Shown: positions 43,691-53,643 of the stretch, piece by piece
Position numbering within the stretch: the stretch's first letter is position 1
Layout: the number at the start of each line of letters is the position of its first letter
From: Drechmeria coniospora
Taxonomy: Eukaryota > Ascomycota > Sordariomycetes > Hypocreales > Ophiocordycipitaceae
DNA: 64,000 nt
Direction of reading: 5' to 3'
NCBI RefSeq assembly: GCF_001625195.1
Contig: NC_054390.1
Coordinates: forward strand, 5,987,222-6,051,221
Notes under the pieces: generated by a model
The model's database searches: none
What the model was told of the DNA's origin: nothing
The model's input: only the letters and a program-made list of their open reading frames with translations
Made by a program: the position numbers and the translations under genes

Positions 43691-44424
43691 GCATTACTGC
43701 ACAGTGGGAGCCTGCAAGTAAGACGGCAACGGCTATGGCCGGTCGGCAGGCTCCGACCAAGGACTTTGCACCTCGATGCACATCGTACTCGTATGCGCGA
43801 GCAAAGACTTGCATGTATGCGCAATGCATCATTTATTCCGCAGCCGTGTTCTGGCGATGGGTACCCCGTAGTTCTGGAACGTATTGCTCCGTGGTCGGGG
43901 AGCCTGGCCATCTGGTTGTACTTGTACGTACGTGTACCGTGACATGGTGTGGTCGGAGGCGTAATCGGAGCAACAGTACGCATTTCCCACCACATCTGCT
44001 CTTCATCGTCCTCATCGCAGTCCTCACGTTGCAGCAGCGTCGGCCAAGGCAAGAACCAGACATTTCCTTAAGGAGGGCAATGCTGATTGACGGGATAGGC
44101 ACGATGCAATACTGCAGGTTTAGGTCGATCTGAGCATCGGGGTACGATGGCACGGCAGATCTCATTCCTCGTACTACCAGTGGGCACTCGTAAGGAACTT
44201 GCCGAGGTTGGTCCCTTTTGACGCTGCCAGTTGGATTGAGTCAGTAATGAAAGATGTGGGGGAATCGAGAAAGGTGGCTTGGCTCTCTGTGAGGATGATC
44301 CCACGATGTCCGTATCTCGTAGGCAGTTCACCATGGAGCTGGTACAGACAGTACACGTGCCTGCATGACCACAGATAGTATGCGGCTCATGTTGGGGGAG
44401 CGGGGGTTTCTTGGTAGTTATAGT

Positions 44425-44975
44425 TACCATAAGGTACCTAAGACGGAGTACTAGAGTACATGGTATGTACGGAATATTGTCGTCGAGTAACAGATAGCAA
44501 TGCTAGCACAATGTAAATGTATTACTGTACGAGCACGGGTAGCCTGTGTCCAAGAGTAGACAAAAAATGCGTCAACTTAACTTGCACGAAGTATTAACAG
44601 GTCCGAGTAGAGTAGATACGGAGTAATAATGGTAAGCAAACGGTCCGGTGGTAGGACCTACGTACAGGAGGTCGGCAGAGCAAACAAATGCATACTACTT
44701 AGAGTTGAGCAACGACCATGAATTGCAGTATTCCCAAGCAAGTACTTACTGGCTGTAGGTGTACTTACTCCGTAGTTAAATATTAGATACCACTACGGAG
44801 TAATACTCCGAATTTGCCTGTACAAATGTACAGCAAGTACTCCGTACTGTGAAGTACCTTTGGGTAGGTACGGAGCCCAACGCTGACTTGAACAGCTTGC
44901 GCAGCGCCCGGCACCTTGCACATGTACAGTACTGTACGGAGTGATTGTACAACCACAGTACAGTACTGTACTCCG
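44425..44975. repeat. GTAC-rich intergenic island 8
   Basis: Words such as GACGGAGTACTAGAGTACATG, TACTCCGTACTG and a near-palindromic block at about 44923-44978 (TGTACAGTACTGTACGG, then AGTACAGTACTGTACTCC) are present. Density is lower in the middle of the interval. Confidence 0.65.
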
Positions 44976-45890
44976 TACTACAGGATGCCCCCTCCCTCCC
45001 ACGGAAAATGGTGTCACACCCAATCCTTACCAACAGCAGACCAGTGCTGTCCGCTTGCATCAGCTCGACACCCCTCTGCTGCTTCGACTCTCCTCGTCCA
45101 CCACTAGAGCACACCATTCACCTCACGGCCATTCACCGCAAATAGGCTAGGAGCAAGAGACTCGGGACGGACTCTCCGTCCAAATTCGTCCTATTTGGCG
45201 CCACGGTACGTGCGAAACTTTCCTTGGCCATGCCTGCATCCTCCATGACGACGGCGACAAGGCCACCACAATCATGGTGCGCAACGCGTGCTCCGTACCC
45301 TCATCCGCCTCTCCCCTGAGGAGGCGTAGGCCCTCGGTGGCCCCCGCCCCCCTTCTCCACCATCCAATCGTTCTTGGTACAGCACACCTGCTGTAAGTAC
45401 AGTAGGTACAAGTACGTACGGTACAGTACAGTGCAGCAGGTGCGGACACGGAGTACGAGGATTCGTACGCACATTCTGGTACGTGTAGAGGTACACTCGA
45501 GCACCAGTAGTCTGGCTTGGCACCAGGAATTGTTATTGGATCTGCCTTATTACTGCTACGACCGATGCCGAGGCGCACCGTCGGCGGCGCTAAAGGAGTA
45601 ATTCACACCCCAAGCAAGGTGCCGTCTCCTACTTGTACACAGGCAAAGCAGGCACCGTCAACCTTCCTGCAAACTTTTTAACTCGTCCCGGTTTCCGTTA
45701 CTTTACCCTCTTTGCCTTGACGACTTGCCTTTCCCTTCGTATTCTTTTTCTCCTGCGTACTGCGTCTTCCTGGTTTCCCACCCCCGACTCGCTCGTGGTG
45801 GCCGACTCGTTGACGAAGCACCGTCCGCACCACAGACAGGGTGACGGTTGAAGACAGCCTGGCCACTCCCGACGGGGCCTTTGCAGCAAC

Positions 45891-45915
45891 CGTCCGTCCG
45901 TCCGTCCGTCCGTCC
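45891..45915. repeat. GTCC tetranucleotide microsatellite
   Basis: About six consecutive gtcc units lie in the upstream region of the gene at 46195. Confidence 0.8.
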
Positions 45916-46194
45916 ATCACCTCAAGGTCGACGCGCAACCACGGTCCATCCTTCACTTGACGCGCATAGAGGCTCGGCACCGATTCCCCCTTGGGATCCT
46001 TTAGATCGGCCATTTATTTCTCGTCCCCTGCCGCGGCATCCGGCCCCTGCTTGGCGCAGAGCACGCATTTCCCGTCGCTGGAACCGGACAAAAGCAGCTT
46101 CGCAGCACCGAAGCATCAAGGCCCGCCCGCGACCACCACCGACGCTGTTCCGTTGCCTTGACGTAGGTCGCGTCTCGGCGATACACTAGGCATC

Positions 46195-47463
46195 ATGGCC
46201 GACAACATGAGCTACATTTACACCATCGGCGGCTACGCCACCCTCATCGGGCTCGGCTACGCGCTCTACCACGTGTCGACGCAAAAGGCGAGCAAGCGGG
46301 GCAGCACGCCGGCGTCGAGGACCGTCAAGGCGCCTCTGCAAGAAGTCCGAAAGGAAGGAAGGAAGAAGAAGCAGAGGCTGGAGACTTTTGCGTCGGACGC
46401 CGCGGAGCCGGCCGGTTCCAAGCTTGCCCCCAAGGCGGAGGAGGAGGCGACATCCAGGGTTGGCCACGCGGCGGCCGACACATCCGACGACGAAGCGGAC
46501 AACCGAGAGTTTGCCCGCCAGCTGGCAAAGGCCAAGGAGGGCACGACGTTCGCCTCGTCCAAGTCGGCCGGCTCGAAGCAGCGCGAGAAGTCGGTGAAGC
46601 AGTCCCGTGCGAACCGAATCTCGGCCGCGGCGGCGCCCTCGGCCCCGCCGGCGCCCTCGTCGGCCACGGACGCCGACGCCGAGGACGATCAGTCGTCGCG
46701 CTCGCCTTCGGGGGCTGGCCTCGTCGACGCGAGCGGCGTCGCCGACATGCTCGAGCCGACGCCCACCGGGCCGGCCATCCTGCGCATCACCGACTCGGAG
46801 CCCAAGAAGGAGCAGAAGAAGAAGGCGGTCGGCGTGCCCGAGAAGGCCGAGACTAAGAAGCAGCGCCAGAACCGCAAGAAGGCCGAGGCGGCCAAGGCGG
46901 CTCGCGAGGAGGCCGAAAAGGACCGCAAGGTGCTCGAGGAGAAGCAGCGCCGAGCCGCCCGCATCGCCGAGGGCCGTGCCGCCAAGGACGGCACCCAGTT
47001 CCAGGCGGCCGTCAAGGCCAACTCCGTCTGGGCCCCAGGCGTGGCCAACGGCACCCACGCGAGCAAGGCGCCCGCGCAGGACAGGCTCCACCAACCCCTC
47101 GACACGTTCGAGAAGCCGGCGCCGGCGGCCGCCCCGCAGCCGGCCCCCGTCAAGCCCGAGAGCTCGTGGATGTCGTCGCTCCCGTCGGAGGAGGAGCAGC
47201 TGGAGATGCTCAAGGGCGAGGCCGACGAGTGGAGCACGGTGCCGACCAAGGCCTCGAAGAAGGCGGCCAAGAAGCCGTCGTCGGTTTCGTCGGCCGACGA
47301 GAAGTGGCAGACGCAGCCTGCCGCTCAGGCCAAGCAGCCTGCCGCTCCCCACGCGAACAAGGCATCGAGGCCGAGCGCCGCCAAGAACTTTGGCGGCTCC
47401 TTTTCGGCCCTCGACACGAACGGCGACGACGTCGAGGAGGCCGAGGAGGAATGGGACGTCTGA
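46195..47463 (+). CDS. Membrane-anchored, charged coiled-coil protein of unknown function
   Basis: The single exon encodes 422 residues from MADNMSYIYTIGG. One hydrophobic segment at about residues 6-26 (YIYTIGGYATLIGLGYALYH) is a likely signal anchor. It is followed at once by basic residues and a long, low-complexity cytosolic region rich in Ala, Lys, Glu and Ser. A strongly helical, probably coiled-coil stretch lies at about 205-265 (KKEQKKKAVGV, ETKKQRQNRKKAEAAKAARE, EEKQRRAARIAEGRAAK). The C-terminus has a Trp-containing SSWMSSLPSEEEQLEMLKGE block and ends EEEWDV. Anchored proteins of this kind often sit on the ER or outer mitochondrial membrane, but I do not recognise the family. A 456-codon open frame on the opposite strand is a compositional shadow. 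Confidence 0.75.
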   Translation: MADNMSYIYTIGGYATLIGLGYALYHVSTQKASKRGSTPASRTVKAPLQEVRKEGRKKKQRLETFASDAAEPAGSKLAPKAEEEATSRVGHAAADTSDDEADNREFARQLAKAKEGTTFASSKSAGSKQREKSVKQSRANRISAAAAPSAPPAPSSATDADAEDDQSSRSPSGAGLVDASGVADMLEPTPTGPAILRITDSEPKKEQKKKAVGVPEKAETKKQRQNRKKAEAAKAAREEAEKDRKVLEEKQRRAARIAEGRAAKDGTQFQAAVKANSVWAPGVANGTHASKAPAQDRLHQPLDTFEKPAPAAAPQPAPVKPESSWMSSLPSEEEQLEMLKGEADEWSTVPTKASKKAAKKPSSVSSADEKWQTQPAAQAKQPAAPHANKASRPSAAKNFGGSFSALDTNGDDVEEAEEEWDV

Positions 47464-48559
47464 AGAAGCACGGGGCGAGGACTGCCGCGAGCGCCGCGTC
47501 GCACGTTTCCGAGTCCTGCGGCGACCGACACGACTCGCCTTGTCGGGTGTGTACATTACGTGTTGGGCGACGGACGGCCGTCGGTTTCTGTATCATTCCT
47601 TTTCTCTCTTTGCTTCCCGCGGGGTTGGATCAACCTAAAGTGAACAAAATGCGGTGGAGGAGTGCGTCGGGATGGAGTGGCAACGTCTCGCGGGGCCGTG
47701 GTTCCCATCGCGGCAGAGGGCTCTGCGTGCCCGTGCCCGTGCCCGCCCTTTTTCCACCGGGAGGCAGCGGCGACGGGCTTTCAAGTTTCTCGACGATCAT
47801 GTCGGGGAGGCGACGAAGCTGTGGGGTGCGAGTAGACGATGACGCCGGTGCGGCGGCGAGAGGACGGAAAAGGCATTTGTGCAATGGTGGACGATGTTGA
47901 ACAGTCTGGAGCTCGGCAGAAGACTGCCCTAAATTGAGAAATGTGCCATCTGCCCTGGACGGCAATGCCTGGCCCGAGCCGCATCGCAGCGCCGCTCTCG
48001 CCTGCATCCGGTGGCCTCGTAGAACGGCGCGTCGTGGCCGGTGGCTACGGAGTGCGGCATCGAGCACCGACCGGTTGGAGCACGCGGCGGCCCGTGGGTG
48101 GCCGTCGGCGGGCAAGGAATAGGGCGCGGGAAGCAGAGACGGGGAGGACGACGACGGATGGCCTGCTGACCACGGCTGACGCTCGCACATGGGCCACGGT
48201 CTCGACGTCGAAGGGTTGCTTTTCGGACGCAGAGCACACCCCGGTACATTCTTTTTGGGCAGGCAGCCGGTCATCTCATCCCCTGAGCCGGATGGCTTGA
48301 CATGATACGGCATTCGCTACCGTCGCTTGGCCAAGCGGAGCGACCACCGTCAAGTGGACTGTTTGTTTCGTCGCAGCCTGCCAGACGGAGGATGGCGAGC
48401 GCATGTGGCGGCTGCGGGAGCGCAAGGCCGCCCCCGCTGGATGCCGAGATGAGACGTGATGAGCATTTTATGCACGGCAGATATTACTTGCAAACGCCTC
48501 CACCTGTTGCTGTTTTCATTAGATGCTGGATTGCCCCATGAGGGGTCGTCGTTGGACCA

Positions 48560-48715
48560 GTCCAAGTGTAGGTGTGCAGGTGTGCAGGCAGGCGTGCAGC
48601 GTGCAGCGTGTGCAGGTGAGCAGGTGTAAGTAAGTACAGGTGGTGCAGGTGTGCAGCGTGTGCAGGTGTGCAGCGTGTGCAGGTGTGCAGCGTGTGCAGG
48701 TGTGCAGGTGTACTG
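48560..48715. repeat. 17-bp minisatellite (tgtgcaggtgtgcagcg)
   Basis: Three regular copies are seen near 48650-48705, preceded by degenerate GTGCAG-based copies from about 48560. The right end runs directly into GTAC-type sequence. Confidence 0.8.
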
Positions 48716-49719
48716 TACTCCGTAGTTGTACAGTAACCAAGTACTAGTACTTACATGCACACCTAATGTTCCAAGTACAGTGCATGTACGTACACTCGGC
48801 CTCCCATATCATGCCTGGATGGGTACCGGCGATGACGGGAAAGGGGACAATGGACGGGCCCTAAGCTGCGCGGGGGATGGAGTGCTTGCTGCTTGAGCAT
48901 CGTTTCGAATGGGAGGGGCTATCCTCCTCGTTCGTGCTGCCCAGCAGGGGTGGCATCTCCCCAAGGTTTGCCGCGGCTTCAGGGAGCGTCTACTTACGGA
49001 GTGGTCCGGTTCAGCAATGCTCGTATACGGACGAGCGTAATAATAACCCTTGCTGGTGTACGGAGCTTCACCTACTAAACTAGTACCAAAGTAGTACCCA
49101 TGGACATGCACTCCAAATCCAAGCAATACCCCTTGGCTGCTACGGAGTATCCAGGTACCTACGTCAGTACTTGGTACTGAGCGATACCTGGTCAATAATG
49201 GGCGCTTCTGCCGGCTTCACCAGCCCCGACGGTTGGCCCAGGCTCGTCTGGTGCCTAGTACCTAGTAGGTGGCAATCAATGCTGGGAGATGAAGCGGCTT
49301 CCACTGTCGGCCGCTCTCATGCTGCTGCGCCATATTGGGGGCGAGCACCAACCAGGATGAACAGTACAGTAGGTGTCGTTGTAGGAGTACAGTAAGTGCA
49401 TTCGTGGTCCTCGTGCTGAATGCTCCGCACCAACTGCTTTCACGGTGCAGCTACCCTTGCCGATCGCACCGATCCTCTCCTTCTTTACCCTTCCGGGCGT
49501 CTTTTAATTCTCAAGAATCATATGGCAAAGAGGCCTTCCATACCGCAGGCGTACGTTGTACATGTGCACATGCATCGTATTTATGGAGCATCTTCTACTC
49601 ACTACTGTAGATTATGGAGTTGCGCGACGACGAATACGTTTGAGCTGTGCATTGAACAAGTAATTACTGCACATGTACAACGACACCTATGTGTGTACTC
49701 TCATGTACTCTGTACACTC

Positions 49720-50120
49720 GGATAATAACAGTTTGCAAGCGCTGTAAGTAAGTACAGTACTCCGTACTAGCGGAGTACAGTAATTACAGTACAAGCAAGT
49801 GCACCTACACTCACCTACACCCACCTACCTACTCAAGTACTCGTACGTGGCACGAATTTGGGGATGCGCCTTTATTGGTCCTGCACAGAGTACTTGTACT
49901 TTGATCTTGCACGAGTACTCCCATCCAGCAAGTACTACTATGTACTCCTGGGCCCAAGTCCGTGTATAGTCCTGCCAGCCTCGATTGCATTTACTTGCTG
50001 GTACTCCGTGCGTACGAACACCTAGGTACTGTACTTGCTCACGTCTGCGCATGTACTTGCTACTTGCTGTTCACCCTTTAAAGTACAGTACTCCGTACCT
50101 ACTATACTGTACTGTAGGTA
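49720..50120. repeat. GTAC-rich intergenic island 9
   Basis: GTAAGTACAGTACTCCGTACT at the left end and AAGTACAGTACTCCGTACCT at the right end bracket the interval. Both orientations of the shared words are present between them. Confidence 0.75.
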
Positions 50121-50876
50121 ACAATGCAGCTCACGGGCCACGATCGCTTGGCAAGTGACAGGCAATTACAATGCCCACGGCTCTCTCATCCTGCGACATT
50201 GGTGCACACCGTCTGGAACGCGTTTCTCCTTGACCCTCTCTCACGTCCTCTCCTCTCCCCGGCCACTTCTGCTCCCGCTTGCTTGCCATCGCTCACCCGA
50301 GTATTCGCTTCCAAAGTGCCTGCCTGCTCCTCCGATTCGCATCGGAGCACTCGCCCATGCTCGTGCTCTCCTCAGCTCGCCTCCCCCCCCTCCCCACACC
50401 TCAAACTTGCCATCGCGTACTCCTCCGCAGCAGCAACCAGGCGTTTGGTTGGAGCCGTCGACGCCCCTTTTCTGGCCGAACTATCCGTCGAACGCCCCTC
50501 TCCCTCGATTCGACACCCGACCGCTGATACGTCCCCTGATTGTTGGTCGGCAGTTTTCCCATTCCAGCGCCAGCCCGGGCGACCGCGGCGCCTGGACCGT
50601 TTCCGCCATCCCTACTTTGTTCTCCTGCCACGGGACCGGGAGAGTTGCCTGTGCTGTACCGTGCTCTCTCCCAAGCGGTCCTGCGTTGCTCCCTCAACTC
50701 GCATTCCGACCTGCCGGTACTCGTCTTCGCTTGCCGGTCGCTCGACGGACCGGAATCTCTCCAACCACGCTCGACAAGGTGGGAGCCGATCACAGGTCCC
50801 ATGTTTCCGCATCGGCCGTCGTCGTCAATTGAAAGGCAAACGTGACGCAGGGTGCGCGCCCTGCTGCATCAACGTC

Positions 50877-52097
50877 ATGTCGTTCCCCGTCGCCTTCCAG
50901 TCGGCCGTCTTCTACTTCGTCGCCTGCACGCCTTGCGCCAAGGTTCGTCATCGGCAAAAGGCCAAGGAGAAGGCGAAGAAGGAGAGGTTGGAAAAGGCCA
51001 AGCTCGAGACGGAACAGCCCGGCCTCTACCTTCATCCGTCCCCCTTCAACACCAACCCCTACTGGCAGGAAGAAATCAGCATGGGCCCCAGCCTGCCCAA
51101 GAAGTCGGCGAGCAAGAACTCGAGTCAGAGGGGACTCGCCAGCGCCGGCAGGGCCAGCAGCGCCGTGAGCATGTCGGAGCACACCACCATCGGCGGCAGC
51201 CGCTCGAACTTGGGTGACGGCCGGCCGGCCGTGGCCGAGGACGACACCGTCTCCGAGGACTGGAACAAGCGACGCAGGTATCAGCGCGAGGACGAGGAGC
51301 TCTGGGGCCAACCCGTCGCGGGCTCCGGTCACCGGCTGATGGATGCCTTTTCGAAAGCCCGAGACTCGGCCGGCCGGCTCATCGATGCGACGTTGGGCAT
51401 CGACAAGGCCGTGACGGAGCAGGAGCGTCGCGACTTTTACTTTTCGCCCCGGAACCCGCCCGTCAACGACCATCACCCGCCCGTCGTCAGCAGCAAACCT
51501 CCCCACCGTGACGCCCGCAAGTGGATGCTCCAACCGCCGCCGCCCGCCAAGATCATGGAGGGCAAGATTCCCGTCACGCGAGCCGTGAGCGTCGGGAGCC
51601 GGTCCAGCGGCAAGACGGTGGCGGGCGAAGAACCACCGCCGGGTCGCAAAGCCCACGCCAAGGTGGCCATGGAGCGTTGGCCGAAGGAGCACGAGCCGAC
51701 GGAGATGGAGCTCATCGAATCGCTCTTCCACACCCGCAGCCATCAGTCGACGAGCTACACGCGCAGCAGAAGCCTCTCGCTGGACGGATCCGACGACTCG
51801 TTGGAAAGCCCTCTGGACAGGCGGAGGCGGAACCGACGGTTGGTGGCGGTGCCGCCCGACGTCGAGTCGGAGAGCGAGGGGGATGCCGAAGATGCTGCCT
51901 CGCCGCCCGTGACGGAGACGCTCGGCCACTCTGGTCGCTCGGCCCGCGTGGTGCAGAGGCCGAAGATGCAAACGACGCCCGGTGCCGACGTGAGGAGCAA
52001 CGGTCGGGTACTGTCGATGAAGTCGTCGAGGCCACACAAGCCGTCGAGGGGCAAGACGGTGCCTGCCGCCACAACCACCGGCGACGATGGCGAATAG
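50877..52097 (+). CDS. Fungal conserved protein of unknown function
   Basis: The single exon gives 406 residues from MSFPVAFQSAVFYFVACTPC. The N-terminus is a short hydrophobic helix with two Cys (CTPCAKV), followed by a basic amphipathic helix (RQKAKEKAKKERLEKAKLE). I recall similar N-termini (hydrophobic start, CTxC, KEAKRE, then EQPGLYxHPSPFxTNxYWQEEI) in uncharacterised ascomycete proteins. A second block reads DWNKRRRYQREDEELWGQ, then DAFSKARDSAGRLIDATLGI. The C-terminal half is disordered, Ser/Arg/Pro-rich. Membrane association through the N-terminus, possibly with lipid-modified Cys, is inference. The same frame is open for 250 codons upstream, but that stretch has leader composition, so the ATG at 50877 is preferred. 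A minisatellite starts a few bases after the stop. Confidence 0.75.
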   Translation: MSFPVAFQSAVFYFVACTPCAKVRHRQKAKEKAKKERLEKAKLETEQPGLYLHPSPFNTNPYWQEEISMGPSLPKKSASKNSSQRGLASAGRASSAVSMSEHTTIGGSRSNLGDGRPAVAEDDTVSEDWNKRRRYQREDEELWGQPVAGSGHRLMDAFSKARDSAGRLIDATLGIDKAVTEQERRDFYFSPRNPPVNDHHPPVVSSKPPHRDARKWMLQPPPPAKIMEGKIPVTRAVSVGSRSSGKTVAGEEPPPGRKAHAKVAMERWPKEHEPTEMELIESLFHTRSHQSTSYTRSRSLSLDGSDDSLESPLDRRRRNRRLVAVPPDVESESEGDAEDAASPPVTETLGHSGRSARVVQRPKMQTTPGADVRSNGRVLSMKSSRPHKPSRGKTVPAATTTGDDGE

Positions 52098-52100
52098 CCC

Positions 52101-52286
52101 CTCGCACTACCTTGGTCTCGCACCTTGGTCTCGCACCTTGGTCTCGCACCTTGGTCTCGCACCTTGGTCTCGCACCTTGGTCTCGCACCTTGGTCTCGCA
52201 CCTTGGTCTCGCACCTTGGTCTCGCACCTTGGTCTCGCACCTTGGTCTCGCACCTTGGTCTCGCACCTTGGTCTCGCACCTTGGTC
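52101..52286. repeat. 13-bp minisatellite (ctcgcaccttggt) directly after a stop codon
   Basis: About fourteen head-to-tail copies are seen. The first carries a 3-base insertion (ctcgcactaccttggt) and the rest are almost identical. It starts within about 4 bases of the TAG ending the preceding gene, so it must lie in that gene's 3' UTR. The unit length is not a multiple of three, so the array shifts through all frames. Confidence 0.95.
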
Positions 52287-52796
52287 TACAATGCCGACCG
52301 ACGAGCGTTCCCCTGCACAAATCATGCAGTGACTCCTTTGCCGTCCCCTCGAGTTTGCATGGGCGCGTCTCGTCGCTTGTTTCGCTTCGCTTTGGTCTGT
52401 TCATCGTTCGTTGCATGCGGGGTGTTCCTGGGTTTGGGTAAGCCTTCATGGGGCTCATGGGCTGGCGGGCGCGTATTCGATTCTTTCATAAGCAGTGCCA
52501 AGCATCCGATGCGTTGCCTCTGTTGTGCTGTCAAGCTACCTATTCCATTTTTCCATCAGCATCGTCGTCCCCTTCAACGCCCCGTCACCCGAATTTGTGC
52601 CCTTTTCCATCAAGCAACCGATTGCCTGCCATGCTTTTTCCCTCATCTTTTCGGCCTCGACAACACCAACCATGGGTATCACCTTCATGCCCGCTCCTTT
52701 CTTCCATCCATCCAAGGATTTGGCTCTTTGCCTTCATCCCTCGTCCCCAAGCAACAAAAGAATCGCTGTACAATGTCCATAGCTGCCCGTCGTGGC
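52287..52796. other. Convergent intergenic region
   Basis: This C/T-rich, mixed sequence lies between the minisatellite and the stop of the Tma17-like gene. It should hold the 3' ends of both genes. No gene is recognised. Confidence 0.5.
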
Positions 52797-53414
52797 TCAG
52801 AGATGCATGCCACCATCTTGCCCGTCGTCGTTGGCTAGCTGTTGTATTTGGTCGTGTACGGCCCGCCGCAGCTGTTCGTCGGAGAGACTGCCACCACTCG
52901 CGACCGGATGCCCCGAGAGGTTGTTGAGGTGAACCTGCCCGTCACGGATGGAGCCTGTTTGAAACGTGCCGTCGGTCCAGGCCGAGTGTTGTTGGTGCTG
53001 GGGTTCCCTGGTCGGATCGGCATCGCCGTTGGCGTCGTCGGGGCGGCGGGCGCCATCCTGCTTGGAATCTGCCTCGTCCTTGGACTGGAATTCGGTCCAG
53101 GCAATTCCCCTGTCCTCGACCTCGGCACGGATCAAGGCGATGCGTTCCGCCATGCGGTCGATGACTTGCTCGTTTTCTTCGATGGCGTCTATGCAGTCCT
53201 GGTCGGGTGAAGCCGGTGAAGCGGCCGTGCCGTCGGTCGGAATGGCTGTCTCGGAGCCATTGGCAAAAGGTCTGAGCTGGTCATTGGAGTACTGCAGGTG
53301 GGCGATGGAGTTGCGGATCTCGAGAACCTTGAGGTGCAGCATGCCAACCGAGAGATCCTTGAGGGCGGCGGCGAAGCGCGGGGCCGATATGGGCTGAGTG
53401 TCGGCGGAAGACAT
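52797..53414 (-). CDS. Tma17/Adc17-like proteasome assembly chaperone
   Basis: The model from MSSADTQPISAPRFAAAL gives 205 residues. The core matches the Tma17 family pattern: a helix LKVLEIRNSIAHLQYSNDQL (yeast Tma17 has IKTEIENSINHLQRSNARL), then CIDAIEENEQVIDRMAERIA. In yeast, Tma17 (Adc17) binds Rpt6 to help assemble the 19S base under stress. The C-terminal 80 residues are Asp/Gln-rich and not conserved. The frame stays open upstream to 53642, but that part reads as leader (His/Thr/Ser-rich from C/A-rich DNA), so the internal ATG is chosen. The gene is divergent from the rhomboid gene with a short shared promoter. Confidence 0.75.
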   Translation of the reverse strand: MSSADTQPISAPRFAAALKDLSVGMLHLKVLEIRNSIAHLQYSNDQLRPFANGSETAIPTDGTAASPASPDQDCIDAIEENEQVIDRMAERIALIRAEVEDRGIAWTEFQSKDEADSKQDGARRPDDANGDADPTREPQHQQHSAWTDGTFQTGSIRDGQVHLNNLSGHPVASGGSLSDEQLRRAVHDQIQQLANDDGQDGGMHL

Positions 53415-53643
53415 GCCAGTTGCACGCAGCGAGCCGTCTTTGTAGCGCACACGAGAAATGGACGTTGTCGTGGGCGAGGTGAAGTCGATGGGATGGTAGG
53501 AGAGCGCTCGGGTGGTCGTTGTGATGCGAGAGATGATGACGGACGTGGTGGGGTGAGGGGCCGGTTGGGTGCGACGCTGCACGCGGTCCGGATGACCGGT
53601 ACGTACCTTGCTCGTGCAGCACTCGTAAATCACGTCGTCCATT

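Larger units (their letters stand above)
43152..46194. other. Three-kilobase intergenic region with several GTAC islands
   Basis: No gene is recognised between the nucleoside hydrolase start and the gene at 46195. The interval holds GTAC-type sequence at 43450-43690 and 44425-44975, with a smaller patch near 45390-45440. A GTCC tetranucleotide run is at 45891-45915. The last 500 bases are C-rich and probably promoter and leader. Confidence 0.5.
47464..50876. other. Intergenic region with minisatellite and GTAC sequence
   Basis: No gene is recognised across 3.4 kb. It holds the 17-bp array near 48560-48715, scattered GTAC words from 48705 to 49190 and a denser island at 49720-50120. A C/T-rich leader runs from about 50200 to 50876. 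That leader is open in the frame of the next gene, but its composition and lack of motifs argue it is untranslated. Confidence 0.5.

Noticed and set aside
46186..47556. 456-codon minus-strand open frame across the coiled-coil gene
   Set aside because: The translation is Leu/Arg/Gly low complexity, a shadow of Ala/Lys/Glu codons on the plus strand.
50124..50876. In-frame upstream extension of the gene at 50877
   Set aside because: The DNA is C/T-rich leader, the translation is Ser/Pro/Arg-rich without motifs, and a conserved-looking N-terminus begins at 50877.
50790..52037. 415-codon minus-strand open frame opposite the gene at 50877
   Set aside because: No motifs, biased Arg/Val/Gly composition, and an antisense partner that has recognisable conserved blocks.
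52101..52286. CRISPR-like array
   Set aside because: Units are 13 bp directly abutting with no unique spacers, and the DNA is eukaryotic nuclear. It is a minisatellite.
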